Source: an uncultured Lachnospiraceae bacterium (GTDB taxonomy: Bacteria; Bacillota; Clostridia; Lachnospirales; Lachnospiraceae). Taken from it: a DNA stretch of 39,040 nt. The DNA is taken from positions 1 to 39,040 of the forward strand of contig CAMVHB010000018.1 of assembly GCA_947167155.1 (NCBI GenBank), read 5' to 3'. The first letter of the stretch is position 1. Each line of letters opens with the position of its first letter. A program made the translations under genes and the position numbers. The notes under the pieces are model-generated. The model was not told where the DNA came from, searched no databases, and saw only the letters and a list, made by a program, of their open reading frames with translations. Of this stretch, positions 8,160 through 16,465 are shown piece by piece.

Positions 8160-10271
8160 TTACTTCTTCCCCATTATCTTTTCCTGAACATTCTTCGGAG
8201 CCTGCTCATATTTGTCAAAGAACATTGAGTAGTTTCCGCGGCCCTGTGTCAGGGAACGAAGATCGGTTGAGTAGCCGAACATCTCGGAAAGCGGAACAAA
8301 GGCCTTTACAAGGCGGCCGTTTCCGACAGATTCCATACCTTCAACCCTTCCTCTTCTTGAGTTCAGATCTCCGATCACATCTCCCATGTATTCCTCGGGC
8401 ATCGTGACTTCCACCTTCATGATGGGCTCAAGGATTGCGGGAGCAGCCTTCTGCATAGCCTCCTTGAAGCACATCGATCCTGCGATATGGAAAGCCATCT
8501 CGGAGGAGTCGACCTCATGATAGGAGCCATCGTAAACCGTAGCGTGGATACCGAGAACGGGGAAGCCTGCAAGAATACCTGACTGAGCCGCCTCCTCGAT
8601 ACCTTCGCCGACTGCGGGGATGTATTCCTTCGGAATGTTTCCGCCGACGACCTCGGAATCGAACTTGAAGGTCTCTTCAGCATTGGCATCCATGGGCTCG
8701 AAACGAACCTTGCAGTGACCATACTGTCCACGACCGCCGGACTGCTTTGCATACTTGTATTCCTGATCGACCGGCTTCGTGAAGGTCTCCTTGTAAGCAA
8801 CCTGAGGCGCACCCACGTTTGCTTCGACATTGAACTCACGAAGAAGCCTGTCAACTATGATCTCAAGATGCAGCTCGCCCATTCCGGCGATAATGGTCTG
8901 TCCTGTCTCCTCGTCCGTATGAGCCCTGAAGGTAGGATCTTCTTCCGCGAGCTTCACGAGGGCTTCCGCCATCTTCTGCTGACCGGCCTTGGTCTTCGGC
9001 TCGATCGCAAGCTCTATAACGGGCTCAGGGAATTCCATCGACTCAAGGATAACGGGATGCTGCTCATCGCAGATCGTATCGCCTGTCGAGGTCTGCTTGA
9101 AACCAACTATGGCAATGATATCTCCCGAGAAAGCCTCCTCAAGCTCCTGGCGCTTGTTGGCGTGCATCAGGAGGATCCTCCCGACACGCTCCTTCTTCCC
9201 CTTGGACGAATTGTAAACATAAGAACCTGACTTCACATGTCCGGAATAAACTCTCGCAAACGCAAGTCTTCCTACGAAGGGATCGGATATGATCTTGAAA
9301 GCGAGTGCGGAGAAGGGCTCATCATCCGAGGATTTTCTCGTGATCGGATTTCCGTCCATATCTGTTCCGTCAATATCCGGTATATCAGTCGGCGCGGGCA
9401 TGAACTCGACTATTCCGTCGAGCAGCTTCTGAATACCCTTGTTCTGATGGGCCGATCCGCAGAAAACCGGAACGCCCTGATTTGTTACAGTACCTTTTCT
9501 AAGAGCCGCCTTGAGTTCATCAATGGAAGGCTCCTCACCCTCAAGGTACTTTTCCATAAGATCCTCATCGAAATCACAGATCTTTTCAATGAGCTCGGTA
9601 TGATAGCTCTCGGCATCATCCTTCATGTTGTCGGGGATATCAGTGATCGTGATATCCTTTCCTTCCTTGTCGTTGTAGATATAAGCCTTCATCTCGAAGA
9701 GATCCACAACGCCTTCGAAGTGGTCCTCCTTTCCGATAGGAAGCTCGCATACAACAGCGTTCTTTCCAAGCTTCGTCCCGATCTCGTCCACCGTGTTGAA
9801 GAAGTCTGCACCCATAATGTCCATCTTGTTTACGAAAGCCATACGGGGAACATTGTACTTGTCTGCCTGACGCCATACGTTTTCGGACTGGGGCTCAACA
9901 CCGCCCTTTGCGTCGAACACGCCTACCGCGCCGTCCAGAACTCGAAGCGACCTCTCAACCTCCACCGTGAAATCCACGTGACCGGGGGTATCGATGATAT
10001 TGATCCTGTGCTCCAAAGCGCCTTTCTTCGGCTTCGTCTGCTCCTGAAGGGTCCAGTGGCAGGTCGTAGCTGCAGAGGTAATGGTGATACCCCTCTCCTG
10101 CTCCTGCGCCATGTAGTCCATGGTGGCTGTTCCTTCATAGGTCTCGCCGATCTTGTAATTGACGCCCGTGTAATAGAGGATTCTCTCTGTGAGGGTGGTC
10201 TTTCCGGCATCAATATGTGCCATGATGCCGATATTTCTTGTCCGCTCAAGCGGATATTCTCTTTCGGCCAT
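8160..10271 (-). CDS. fusA: Translation elongation factor G
   Basis: EF-G, the translocation GTPase, 703 aa and full length for the family. Visible motifs are AHIDAGKTT (18-26), [10 protein letters not shown] (switch I), DTPGHVDF (switch II) and NKMD. The domain IV/V region includes [16 protein letters not shown], the GVRV-type segment and the carboxyl block ending in [19 protein letters not shown]. It lies 11 bp after rpsG, and its GGAGGGG ribosome binding site begins at the rpsG stop, which implies coupling. Third gene of the str operon. Confidence 0.98.
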   Translation of the reverse strand: MAEREYPLERTRNIGIMAHIDAGKTTLTERILYYTGVNYKIGETYEGTATMDYMAQEQERGITITSAATTCHWTLQEQTKPKKGALEHRINIIDTPGHVDFTVEVERSLRVLDGAVGVFDAKGGVEPQSENVWRQADKYNVPRMAFVNKMDIMGADFFNTVDEIGTKLGKNAVVCELPIGKEDHFEGVVDLFEMKAYIYNDKEGKDITITDIPDNMKDDAESYHTELIEKICDFDEDLMEKYLEGEEPSIDELKAALRKGTVTNQGVPVFCGSAHQNKGIQKLLDGIVEFMPAPTDIPDIDGTDMDGNPITRKSSDDEPFSALAFKIISDPFVGRLAFARVYSGHVKSGSYVYNSSKGKKERVGRILLMHANKRQELEEAFSGDIIAIVGFKQTSTGDTICDEQHPVILESMEFPEPVIELAIEPKTKAGQQKMAEALVKLAEEDPTFRAHTDEETGQTIIAGMGELHLEIIVDRLLREFNVEANVGAPQVAYKETFTKPVDQEYKYAKQSGGRGQYGHCKVRFEPMDANAEETFKFDSEVVGGNIPKEYIPAVGEGIEEAAQSGILAGFPVLGIHATVYDGSYHEVDSSEMAFHIAGSMCFKEAMQKAAPAILEPIMKVEVTMPEEYMGDVIGDLNSRRGRVEGMESVGNGRLVKAFVPLSEMFGYSTDLRSLTQGRGNYSMFFDKYEQAPKNVQEKIMGKK

Positions 10272-10282
10272 AACCCCTCCAA

Positions 10283-10753
10283 TCAGAATCTGTAATGAGC
10301 GAAGGCCTTGTTCGCCTCAGCCATACGATGCATTTCTTCCTTGCGCTTGACGGATGCGCCGGTATTTGAAGCGGCATCCATTATCTCTGCGGCAAGTCTC
10401 TTCTCCATTGTTTTCTCGCTGCGCTTCCTTGAAAAATTCGTAAGCCAGCGAAGCCCAAGTGCCTGTCTCCTGTCAGGGCTGACCTCAAGAGGTACCTGAT
10501 AGGTAGCACCGCCGACACGGCGGGCCTTGACCTCAAGCACAGGCATGATGTTGTTCATTGCCGACTCAAATACCTCAAGAGCCGGCTTTCCCGTCTTCTC
10601 GGAAACCTCCTCAAAGGCTCCGTAAACAATCTTCTGCGCAACGCCTTTTTTGCCGTCGAGCATGACATTGTTTATGAGCTTTGTAACTACCTTTGAGTTG
10701 TAAATGGGATCCGCGAGGACGTCTCTTTTTTGAATATGTCCTTTACGAGGCAC
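10283..10753 (-). CDS. rpsG: 30S ribosomal protein S7
   Basis: Small-subunit protein S7, which nucleates the 16S rRNA 3' domain. The 156-aa product starts [20 protein letters not shown], read with initiator Met, and ends [11 protein letters not shown]; both ends and the length match S7. The start is GTG (10751-10753), preceded by AAGGAGGG. An open frame continues about 49 codons upstream, but that stretch does not resemble S7 and is rejected as coding. The gene is separated from rpsL by an unusually long 251-bp spacer. Confidence 0.97.
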   Translation of the reverse strand: MPRKGHIQKRDVLADPIYNSKVVTKLINNVMLDGKKGVAQKIVYGAFEEVSEKTGKPALEVFESAMNNIMPVLEVKARRVGGATYQVPLEVSPDRRQALGLRWLTNFSRKRSEKTMEKRLAAEIMDAASNTGASVKRKEEMHRMAEANKAFAHYRF

Positions 10754-11004
10754 GTTACTTCCCTCCTTAGCAAAAATGCTAGATCCTTGGTACTCACATG
10801 TTGAAAGTGTGTTCGTGCTGAAAAAATCATTTACTCCGACGCCACTAAATTCACGCTTCGCGTTCATTAAGTGACCCTGTATCGTGATCTCTGAACTCAC
10901 TTCGTTCGTTAAGAGATCACATAGATGTGATAAAAGAAATTCCAGACACTAACCTGTTTTCAGTTGTAAATACTCTGTTATGTTACATGATTGGGAGAAA
11001 AAAA
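10754..11004 (-). promoter_or_regulatory. Long rpsL-rpsG spacer with hairpins, candidate S7 control region
   Basis: 251 bp separate rpsL and rpsG. On the minus strand the rpsL stop is followed by TTTTTTTCTCC. A 9-bp inverted repeat GTGATCTCT/AGAGATCAC (10884-10892 with 10912-10920) encloses a 19-nt loop with an inner GAAC/GTTC stem. A second small palindrome, ACGC-GAA-GCGT, lies at about 10854-10864. No convincing open reading frame or consensus promoter is present. In E. coli, S7 represses its operon by binding between these two genes, so a control role is plausible but unproven here. Confidence 0.45.
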
Positions 11005-11424
11005 TCATTTCTTCTCCTTGGGCCTTTTGGCACCGTATTTGGAACGGGCCTGCTTCCTGTCTGCAACACCTGCTGTATCAAGCGTTCCGCGGATCACGTG
11101 ATAACGTGTACCGGGCAGATCCTTGACACGGCCTCCTCTGACCATAACAACAGAGTGCTCCTGCAGATTGTGGCCTTCACCGGGAATGTAGGTCGTAACC
11201 TCGATACCGTTTGAAAGACGTACTCTGGCAATCTTTCGAAGGGCAGAATTCGGCTTTTTCGGGGTCGCTGTCTTCACCGCAGTGCAGACGCCTCTCTTCT
11301 GGGGCGACGCATAAGCTATGGGCTTCTTCTGAAGAGAATTGAAGCTACGTCCAAGAGCGGGAGACTTTGACTTTTTCTCGAAGGTCTGACGTCCCTTTCT
11401 CACAAGCTGGTTGAATGTCGGCAT
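11005..11424 (-). CDS. rpsL: 30S ribosomal protein S12
   Basis: Small-subunit protein S12, a decoding-centre protein. The start is set at the ATG at 11424 ([20 protein letters not shown]), with AGGAGGTG at 11433-11440; length is 139 aa. Conserved blocks are [24 protein letters not shown] and [24 protein letters not shown], where streptomycin-resistance changes occur in other species. Both lysine sites look wild type (TPKKPNS, and K before DLPG). The open frame continues upstream through the promoter, so longer starts are excluded. First gene of the str operon. Confidence 0.97.
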   Translation of the reverse strand: MPTFNQLVRKGRQTFEKKSKSPALGRSFNSLQKKPIAYASPQKRGVCTAVKTATPKKPNSALRKIARVRLSNGIEVTTYIPGEGHNLQEHSVVMVRGGRVKDLPGTRYHVIRGTLDTAGVADRKQARSKYGAKRPKEKK

Positions 11425-11453
11425 TTCTTTTTCACCTCCTTTACTATAGAATC

Positions 11454-11487
11454 GGGCCTGCGCCTGAAGTCGTCCAAACGCAAGCCC
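11454..11487 (-). promoter_or_regulatory. 5'-terminal hairpin of the str operon leader
   Basis: On the minus strand GGGCTTGCG (11479-11487) can pair with CGCAGGCCC (11454-11462) over nine base pairs, one of them G-U, around a 16-nt loop. The predicted transcription start (about 11485) places the stem at the very 5' end of the mRNA, where it could protect against 5' decay or act in regulation. Confidence 0.6.
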
Positions 11488-11491
11488 AATT

Positions 11492-11520
11492 ATTATATTC
11501 ACGAAGCGAGCTGATGTCAA
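11492..11520 (-). promoter_or_regulatory. Perfect-consensus sigma-A promoter of the str operon
   Basis: On the minus strand: TTGACA (11515-11520), exactly 17 nt, TATAAT (11492-11497). It lies between the fliC terminator and rpsL and matches consensus at all twelve positions. Confidence 0.93.
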
Positions 11521-11539
11521 CAGTTTTCAGATATAATAG

Positions 11540-11574
11540 AAGAACCTCCGGAGGCGTACGCTCCGGAGGTTCTT
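11540..11574 (-). terminator. Terminator of fliC
   Basis: A perfect 14-bp inverted repeat (AAGAACCTCCGGAG, 11540-11553, with 11561-11574) and a 7-nt loop, 46 bp past the fliC stop. The downstream run on the minus strand (CTATTATATC) is U-rich but interrupted. The stem stability suits a terminator for an abundant transcript and insulates the str promoter just beyond. Confidence 0.85.
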
Positions 11575-11620
11575 ATTATAGTAGTGTATAAATCCCTTAC
11601 TGTTTAAGCTGCTTTTAGTC

Positions 11621-12445
11621 TTACTGCAGTAATGAGAGAACACCCTGTGTGGACTGGTTCGCCTGTGCGAGCATTGACTGGCCTGCCTGTGCGAGAATGT
11701 TGTTCTTCGAGTAGGTGACCATTTCCTTCGCCATATCCGTATCGCGGATTCTGGACTCTGCTGCCGATGTATTCTCGGAAGATGTATCCAGGTTTGCGAT
11801 GGTGTGCTCGAGACGGTTCTGAATTGCACCGAGCTTTGCTCTCATCGTCGATACCTTATCGATAGCACCCTGGATGAGCTTCATTGATTTGCCGGCTGCT
11901 GAGAAGGATTTTACGCTAAGCGACTTGCCTGCTTCACCAAGTGAAAGTCCGGAAGCATCCATCTTGCCGATGTCGAGCTGGATCCTCTGTCCGCTGAGTG
12001 AACCAACCTGAAGGTTCTTGTTTGTGAATTTTCCGTCGAGAAGGTTCATAGTATTGAACTGTGTCGTAGAAGCGATACGGTCGATCTCTGAACCGAGCTG
12101 ATTGATCTCAAGCTGGATCTGGCTCCTGTCGGTTGATGTATTCGTATCATTCGCTGCCTGTGTAGCAAGCTCATTCATACGCTGAAGGATGGAGTGAACT
12201 TCGTTCAACGCACCTTCTGCAGTCTGTACTACGGAGATACCGTCCTGAGCGTTTGTGGAAGCCCTGTCAAGACCTCTGACCTGTGAACGCATCTTCTCGG
12301 AAATTGCAAGACCTGCTGCGTCATCGCCTGCACGGTTTACTCTGAAGCCGGATGCGAGTTTCTCAGTTGACTTAGCCTGAAGACCAGATGTGATGCCTAA
12401 CTGACGATTGGTGTTCATCGCCTGCATGTTGTGCTGTACTACCAT
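11621..12445 (-). CDS. fliC: Flagellin (filament subunit)
   Basis: Flagellin of 274 aa, exported by the flagellar type III system to build the filament. The start is the ATG at 12445 (MVVQHNMQAMNTNRQLG), eight bases after AAGGAGG. It has the conserved amino domain (EKLASGFRVNRAGDDAAGLAISEKMR, TAEGAL, MNELATQAANDT) and the carboxyl domain (SRIRDTDMAKEM, NILAQAGQSMLAQANQ, VLSLLQ). There is only a short linker between them (about residues 140-190), so this is a minimal flagellin with D0/D1 and no outer D2/D3 domains. It is transcribed alone from its own sigma-28 promoter through a leader of about 130 nt with CsrA-type sites, and ends at a strong terminator. Confidence 0.97.
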   Translation of the reverse strand: MVVQHNMQAMNTNRQLGITSGLQAKSTEKLASGFRVNRAGDDAAGLAISEKMRSQVRGLDRASTNAQDGISVVQTAEGALNEVHSILQRMNELATQAANDTNTSTDRSQIQLEINQLGSEIDRIASTTQFNTMNLLDGKFTNKNLQVGSLSGQRIQLDIGKMDASGLSLGEAGKSLSVKSFSAAGKSMKLIQGAIDKVSTMRAKLGAIQNRLEHTIANLDTSSENTSAAESRIRDTDMAKEMVTYSKNNILAQAGQSMLAQANQSTQGVLSLLQ

Positions 12446-12452
12446 AATGATT

Positions 12453-12489
12453 CCTCCTTGAATTTGTCCGGAAACTTCCATGTCCCCGG
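12453..12489 (-). promoter_or_regulatory. CsrA-type binding region in the fliC leader
   Basis: On the minus strand CCGGGGA (12483-12489) can pair with TTTCCGG (12468-12474), with two G-U pairs, leaving an eight-base loop CATGGAAG (12475-12482) that presents A-T-GGA. A second GGA lies in the ribosome binding site AAGGAGG (12453-12459), 22 nt after the first. Two such sites, one in a loop and one on the Shine-Dalgarno, are the known layout of CsrA targets, including hag in Bacillus subtilis. csrA and fliW are 4 kb upstream in the same cluster. Confidence 0.7.
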
Positions 12490-12585
12490 GTACTTATTTG
12501 ATTTGTTTTGCTGACTCTCGCTCCTCCTCCGGCCGTACGCTCCATCGAAGTCGCTTAAGTTCTGCGTTTTTATCTTACACCTAAT

Positions 12586-12612
12586 TTATCGGAGGATTCT
12601 CCGGATACTTTA
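12586..12612 (-). promoter_or_regulatory. sigma-28 (SigD/FliA) promoter of fliC
   Basis: On the minus strand: TAAA (12609-12612), 15-nt spacer, TCCGATAA (12586-12593). The consensus is TAAA-N15-GCCGATAA, so only one base differs. Confidence 0.9.
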
Positions 12613-12635
12613 GGCTTAAGATCAAAAAAAATTGA

Positions 12636-13115
12636 TTATTTTTTCCGGTCCATAAACTGCGGGTCTTCATAGTTCGTTTTCATCATTGTGTGATAATAAT
12701 TTGACACAGCCTTCTGGCTCTTTCGAACCTTTGTGACCTGGTTCCTCACATATGAAAACTTCTGCTCTGCCAGGAGCCTGTTTTCGCGTTCTTCTACTTC
12801 AACCTCTGAAGCAAGATCCGTGATCTTTCTGATGAGCTGCTGCATCGAAAGGATATCATCCCTGTAGGAAGAACGGTTTTTCTCAAGCTCCTCGGAGACC
12901 TTTTGAAATACCACCTCAAAGCCTTTGTCGAGCTCCAGGATCTCGTCTATCAGCTCGCCTTTTTCATCGAGGTTCTTCTGAAGCTCATCCGGAGAGGCGT
13001 TCTGATCGGTAAGGATGTCCTTCTGTTCGGCATTCTTCAGCCTGATCTTTTCGAGGACCTCTACCTTTTTTTCAAGGCTCTCCGTCAGAATCCTGATGTA
13101 GTCGGAACCTGCCAA
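12636..13115 (-). CDS. Putative FliT-like flagellar export chaperone
   Basis: A 159-aa, highly charged protein predicted to be almost entirely helical (long E/K/L-rich stretches at 10-115), with no signal peptide or membrane segment. It directly follows fliS (13 bp) in the flaG-fliD-fliS unit, the place of fliT in many genomes. Small helical proteins there act as chaperones for FliD or export regulators. I do not see a diagnostic motif, so the name rests on size, composition and position. The start codon is TTG (13113-13115), seven bases after GGAGGG, which itself overlaps the fliS stop. The gene ends 24 bp from the fliC promoter. Confidence 0.6.
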   Translation of the reverse strand: MAGSDYIRILTESLEKKVEVLEKIRLKNAEQKDILTDQNASPDELQKNLDEKGELIDEILELDKGFEVVFQKVSEELEKNRSSYRDDILSMQQLIRKITDLASEVEVEERENRLLAEQKFSYVRNQVTKVRKSQKAVSNYYHTMMKTNYEDPQFMDRKK

Positions 13116-13128
13116 GACTCAACCCTCC

Positions 13129-13521
13129 TCATTTTCCAACGGAAGCCCCGTTGTTCGTCCGCACCATGACTTCCTTCCACGTATCCCTCATAGTACGAAG
13201 ATGCTCGAGAACCTCCTCAAGGACCTCCGGGTCTTTTTTCACATTTGCTATGACCAGTCTGGACCTGATATAACGATATACCTCATCGAAATCTTTTGCA
13301 ATAGGATATTTCCGATTCAGTGTGATCTGAAATTCCTCTATAATGAGATCCGTTTTCCTGATATTGACATGAGCCTTCTCAATTTCCCTGTTCTGGCAGG
13401 CAACTATGGCTATATTGCAGAACTTGATCGCTCCCTCGTAGAGCATGAGCGTAAGCTCTGCAGGGGAAGCCGTAAGGATCCTGTTGTTCTGATATTGCTC
13501 ATATCCGCTTTTAAGTGCCAT
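13129..13521 (-). CDS. fliS: Flagellin export chaperone FliS
   Basis: FliS, 130 aa, binds flagellin in the cytoplasm and keeps it unfolded for export; in Bacillus it also takes part in FliW-CsrA feedback. The family marks are clear: GYEQYQNNRILTASPAELTLMLYEGAIKF at 6-34, then the helical bundle with a DFDEVYRYI-type segment and a carboxyl LEEVLEHLRTMRDTWKEV. The start has GAGGAG upstream. It lies 58 bp after fliD. Confidence 0.95.
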   Translation of the reverse strand: MALKSGYEQYQNNRILTASPAELTLMLYEGAIKFCNIAIVACQNREIEKAHVNIRKTDLIIEEFQITLNRKYPIAKDFDEVYRYIRSRLVIANVKKDPEVLEEVLEHLRTMRDTWKEVMVRTNNGASVGK

Positions 13522-13579
13522 TATATGCTCACTCCTCTAAGAAACAAATTTGAATATCCGTCTCAGTCAGACCTTTTCA

Positions 13580-15877
13580 TTACCTTCCGAGCATTCCGGC
13601 AAGAGAACTTGTGGACTGCTGAAGAGTCGAAAGCGCCGACTCCATCTTTGCAAACTTCTTGAAATAGCTGTCCTCCATGCTCTTCAGTCTGTCATCCCAC
13701 TTCTTGATGAGGCTGGTATAATCACTATACTCCGAAGCCATCTCTTTGTCATTATAAATCGTATAGGCTGACCTCATGGTCGTGGCCTTCATCTTTTTGT
13801 CAAGTCCCTTGTAAAGCCCGTCCGTAAGCTTCTTCATGAAATCAATGACGGAATCGGGATCGTTTGTGAGCGCAGCCATGAGCTTGTCGCTGTTTCCGCT
13901 TACTGCGGAATCATCCTCGTCGCCGTCAATATGATAGGAATAATTCTCATTCTTTGAAGAAGCAAAATAGCCAAGCGTCTTGATTCCGAATGAAGCGAGG
14001 GAATACTTCTGACCGTTGATCTCATAGGAGGAAGCCATAGCACTTGTCATCGTATTGATGATCCCGCCCAGCGTCGTATCACGCCGAAGCAGACTGGCTT
14101 TGATCTTGTCCTCCCACTTTTCAACCTGCTTGTCCGACATAGCCTCCTTTTCCTCTTCGGAAAGCGGCTCATAGCCTCTGGCACTTGATGCATTGTACTG
14201 TGCATATATGTCGTTGATGACCTCGTTGTACTGCGAAAGGAAATCCTTCACCTTGTCGTAGAGTCCCTGAACGTCATTGTTCGTAGTGATCGTAATGCCG
14301 TCATCATCCTTCGTACCTGTCTTCGCAAGAGCTGTGATGGAAAGACCGTTCACTGTAAAGGAGTTCGTATTTGAGGTATATTCAACATCATTGAGATAGA
14401 TCTTTGCATCCTGTCCCGAGACTTTGCTGGCTGAGGAACTTGAAGCTGCAGCAAGGCCTGCCGAGGCAGTCGCTATCCTTTCCTTGAGGGATGCAGCATA
14501 TTTCTCTATATCCGAATCGGTTGTATCAGAGGTAATGCTGCCGGAATATTTGAGAAGTTCTGATGCGCCTCTGATAGTTGCATCTGAATCACTTATGATG
14601 CTCTGCTGAGCGGCTCTCTGCGCGTAAAGAGAATCTCCCGTCGTATCACCCGAAGTCCCGATATAGGAATCAAGGTCATCAGCATGCCCCCTGATCTCCA
14701 CTGCCTTCGGATTTGTATCTACAGCGTAGTCATTCCATTCCTTCCTCGCGCTCCTGTAGGCTTCAAGGTCTTCTATCCCGGCGGTCTCCGCCATCTCCTT
14801 TGCCTTTTCGGAAACAGTAGAAAGACCGTTGCCGGTAACTATAGTACCCTCATCGCCGCCGTAATATGTCTTGTTCCCGTCGCTGTCCTCATTGAAGTAT
14901 TTGTAGCCCGTGACCTCGCCGTTTTCGTCCTTTACCTCCTCGCGGTTTTTGTAGACTGCACCGTCGCCGCCGACATAAGCCTTGTCGGCATCGGCCATAT
15001 CCACGTAGGAATTGAAAGTTTCTAAATTGTACTCTGTGCCTGAGATCGCTCTCTCTCCAGCGAGCACTTTCTGGTAAGCCTTTGCCGCAGATATCTGGCT
15101 GTCAAGAGCTGACAATTCGCTCTGTGCAGAAGCCTTGTTCTGATAAGCGTCGCGAACCGCTGTGAGAGCGTCCTTGATGGATTCTTCGTCAGAATAGGTT
15201 GCATTCAGTGCATTTAAAGCGCGATAAGCATCTGTCGTCGCAGTATCGTTGCCTGCGATCAGCCCCAGCTTTGAAAGTGCTGTAAGACCATTGGAATCCC
15301 CGGCAGTGATCGAGAAATCATTGTCCTTTCCGGACTCCTTCGCGCTCAGGAATATCCTCTGGTTCTTTTCATCAAAGCTTGCATTGAGACCGGCCTCCTT
15401 CATCTTGTTGATAAAGGAATTTACGGTAGTGCTGTCGTCAAAACTGATCTCCTTCGTCTTCCCGTTCTGTGTGACATTGATCTTTCCGGAGCCGGAGACT
15501 CCAAGGCTGCTCAGCTTTGTATCGCTTTTAACGCCCGAAAGCTGACCGCCGGTAAGGTATCCCGCCTGAGCAAGGTCTGTGACCTTCAGCACCTGGGTGC
15601 CGTTCGGCGTAGAGGAACCCGCTTTGACAGTAGCCTTTGTAGCGTCAGAGATATTCGTCTTTTTTATGGAATACGCACTCGAAAAACGAAGGGAACTCGC
15701 CTTCGAATAAAGATCATGCACCGAAGTGTTCACGCTCTTCCATGCATCCTGAGTCCAGGACAGCTTCTGCTGCGATTTCTCATATTTTTTCTTTTTTTCG
15801 GAATATGATGTGACAAGGGCCGAGACCAAAGCTTCGGTATCAAGTCCCGAATTGAGCCCTGAAAGTCTGATAGGCAT
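13580..15877 (-). CDS. fliD: Flagellar filament cap protein FliD (HAP2), enlarged
   Basis: FliD caps the growing filament and folds flagellin at the tip. The amino domain is typical (MPIRLSGLNSGLDTEALVSALV), and so is the carboxyl part, from about 488: A-K-I-Y-L-ND-V-x-Y then NSFTVNGLSITAL, KVKDFLSQYNEVIN, and a final coiled region. At 765 aa it is far longer than the usual 450-550. The excess is one block at about 215-487, rich in Ala, Asp, Ser and Gly, inserted exactly between the GLTALSKLGL strand region and the NG-V strand. The block contains a Gly/Tyr/Asp-rich part (300-350: YVGGDGAVYK, YYGGDEGTIV) and helical parts. It has an AAGGAGGTG ribosome binding site and follows flaG by 24 bp. 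Confidence 0.93.
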   Translation of the reverse strand: MPIRLSGLNSGLDTEALVSALVTSYSEKKKKYEKSQQKLSWTQDAWKSVNTSVHDLYSKASSLRFSSAYSIKKTNISDATKATVKAGSSTPNGTQVLKVTDLAQAGYLTGGQLSGVKSDTKLSSLGVSGSGKINVTQNGKTKEISFDDSTTVNSFINKMKEAGLNASFDEKNQRIFLSAKESGKDNDFSITAGDSNGLTALSKLGLIAGNDTATTDAYRALNALNATYSDEESIKDALTAVRDAYQNKASAQSELSALDSQISAAKAYQKVLAGERAISGTEYNLETFNSYVDMADADKAYVGGDGAVYKNREEVKDENGEVTGYKYFNEDSDGNKTYYGGDEGTIVTGNGLSTVSEKAKEMAETAGIEDLEAYRSARKEWNDYAVDTNPKAVEIRGHADDLDSYIGTSGDTTGDSLYAQRAAQQSIISDSDATIRGASELLKYSGSITSDTTDSDIEKYAASLKERIATASAGLAAASSSSASKVSGQDAKIYLNDVEYTSNTNSFTVNGLSITALAKTGTKDDDGITITTNNDVQGLYDKVKDFLSQYNEVINDIYAQYNASSARGYEPLSEEEKEAMSDKQVEKWEDKIKASLLRRDTTLGGIINTMTSAMASSYEINGQKYSLASFGIKTLGYFASSKNENYSYHIDGDEDDSAVSGNSDKLMAALTNDPDSVIDFMKKLTDGLYKGLDKKMKATTMRSAYTIYNDKEMASEYSDYTSLIKKWDDRLKSMEDSYFKKFAKMESALSTLQQSTSSLAGMLGR

Positions 15878-15901
15878 AATGCACCTCCTTTTTTTCTTCC
15901 C

Positions 15902-16318
15902 TTATCTCTTCTCGTCGACCATGATGCCTGCCAGTTCCCACGCCTTTGCGATGAGATCCAGCGTCTTCTCGGGAGGCACTTCCTTGATGACTTCCTTTGT
16001 CTTCTTGTCGACAATCTTGATGGTGACACGGTTCGTCTTCTCGTGTATACCAAATACAGCTTCCGTGCCGTTCGCATGCTTGTTTATCGACTTGATCGCT
16101 TCCTGTATCTGCTTGTCGGAAGGTTCCTTCTGATTCTCTCCGCTGCTCTGAGTATCATTGCCTGACTGGGAAACGGGAGAGACCTGATTTGATACGGCGG
16201 CATTTGCTGCCGCGACTTCACTCGAGACTGCTGTCTCGGGAGCTACTACGGGATCTGCAACTGGGCGCGAACTTCCCTGTCCCGCATAACCAGCCTGAAA
16301 ACTTGTGATTCCATCCAT
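15902..16318 (-). CDS. flaG: FlaG family flagellar protein
   Basis: FlaG-family protein of 138 aa. FlaG influences filament length in several bacteria. The start is set at the ATG at 16318 (MDGITSFQAGYAGQ), five bases after GGAGGTG. Residues 15-60 form a low-complexity Ala/Ser/Val region; the FlaG domain fills about 65-138 (DKQIQEAIKSINKH, FGIHEKTNRVTIKIVD, KTKEVIKEVPPEKTLDLIAK). First gene of flaG-fliD-fliS-fliT-like, with its own sigma-28 promoter about 90 bp upstream. Confidence 0.9.
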   Translation of the reverse strand: MDGITSFQAGYAGQGSSRPVADPVVAPETAVSSEVAAANAAVSNQVSPVSQSGNDTQSSGENQKEPSDKQIQEAIKSINKHANGTEAVFGIHEKTNRVTIKIVDKKTKEVIKEVPPEKTLDLIAKAWELAGIMVDEKR

Positions 16319-16408
16319 AATAACACCTCCATGTGCCCGGAACTGAAGCGCCGCCATAAGGATAAGGCATAACGCAAAAACACAGAAAATATTGGTTTTC
16401 TGTAATCA

Positions 16409-16435
16409 GTATCGGCACAGGTGATCACAAACTTA
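16409..16435 (-). promoter_or_regulatory. sigma-28 promoter of flaG-fliD-fliS
   Basis: On the minus strand: TAAG (16432-16435), 15-nt spacer, GCCGATAC (16409-16416). Each element is one base from the sigma-28 consensus. It lies in the csrA-flaG gap. A small A/T-rich inverted repeat (CAGAAAA, 16383-16389, with 16396-16402) lies just downstream, in the leader. Confidence 0.85.
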
Positions 16436-16465
16436 ATCGTTTTTTTGTATTTTTGTGTATTTTTT

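Noticed and set aside
9237-10295. Long open frame of 352 codons on the plus strand
   Set aside because: It lies entirely opposite fusA, has no ribosome binding site and its translation resembles no protein. It is a by-product of fusA codon use.
10754-10900. Possible amino-terminal extension of S7 (49 codons)
   Set aside because: S7 begins at PRKGH in all families I know, and the GTG at 10753 has an ideal AAGGAGGG site. The extension has no family resemblance.
11425-11520. Upstream start for S12
   Set aside because: The extension would run through the consensus promoter and the leader hairpin; the ATG at 11424 has a strong ribosome binding site.
16383-16402. CAGAAAA/TTTTCTG inverted repeat as a terminator of csrA
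   Set aside because: The stem is A/T-rich and lies downstream of the flaG promoter, in the flaG leader, so it cannot end the csrA transcript without ending flaG too. Left as a minor leader feature.
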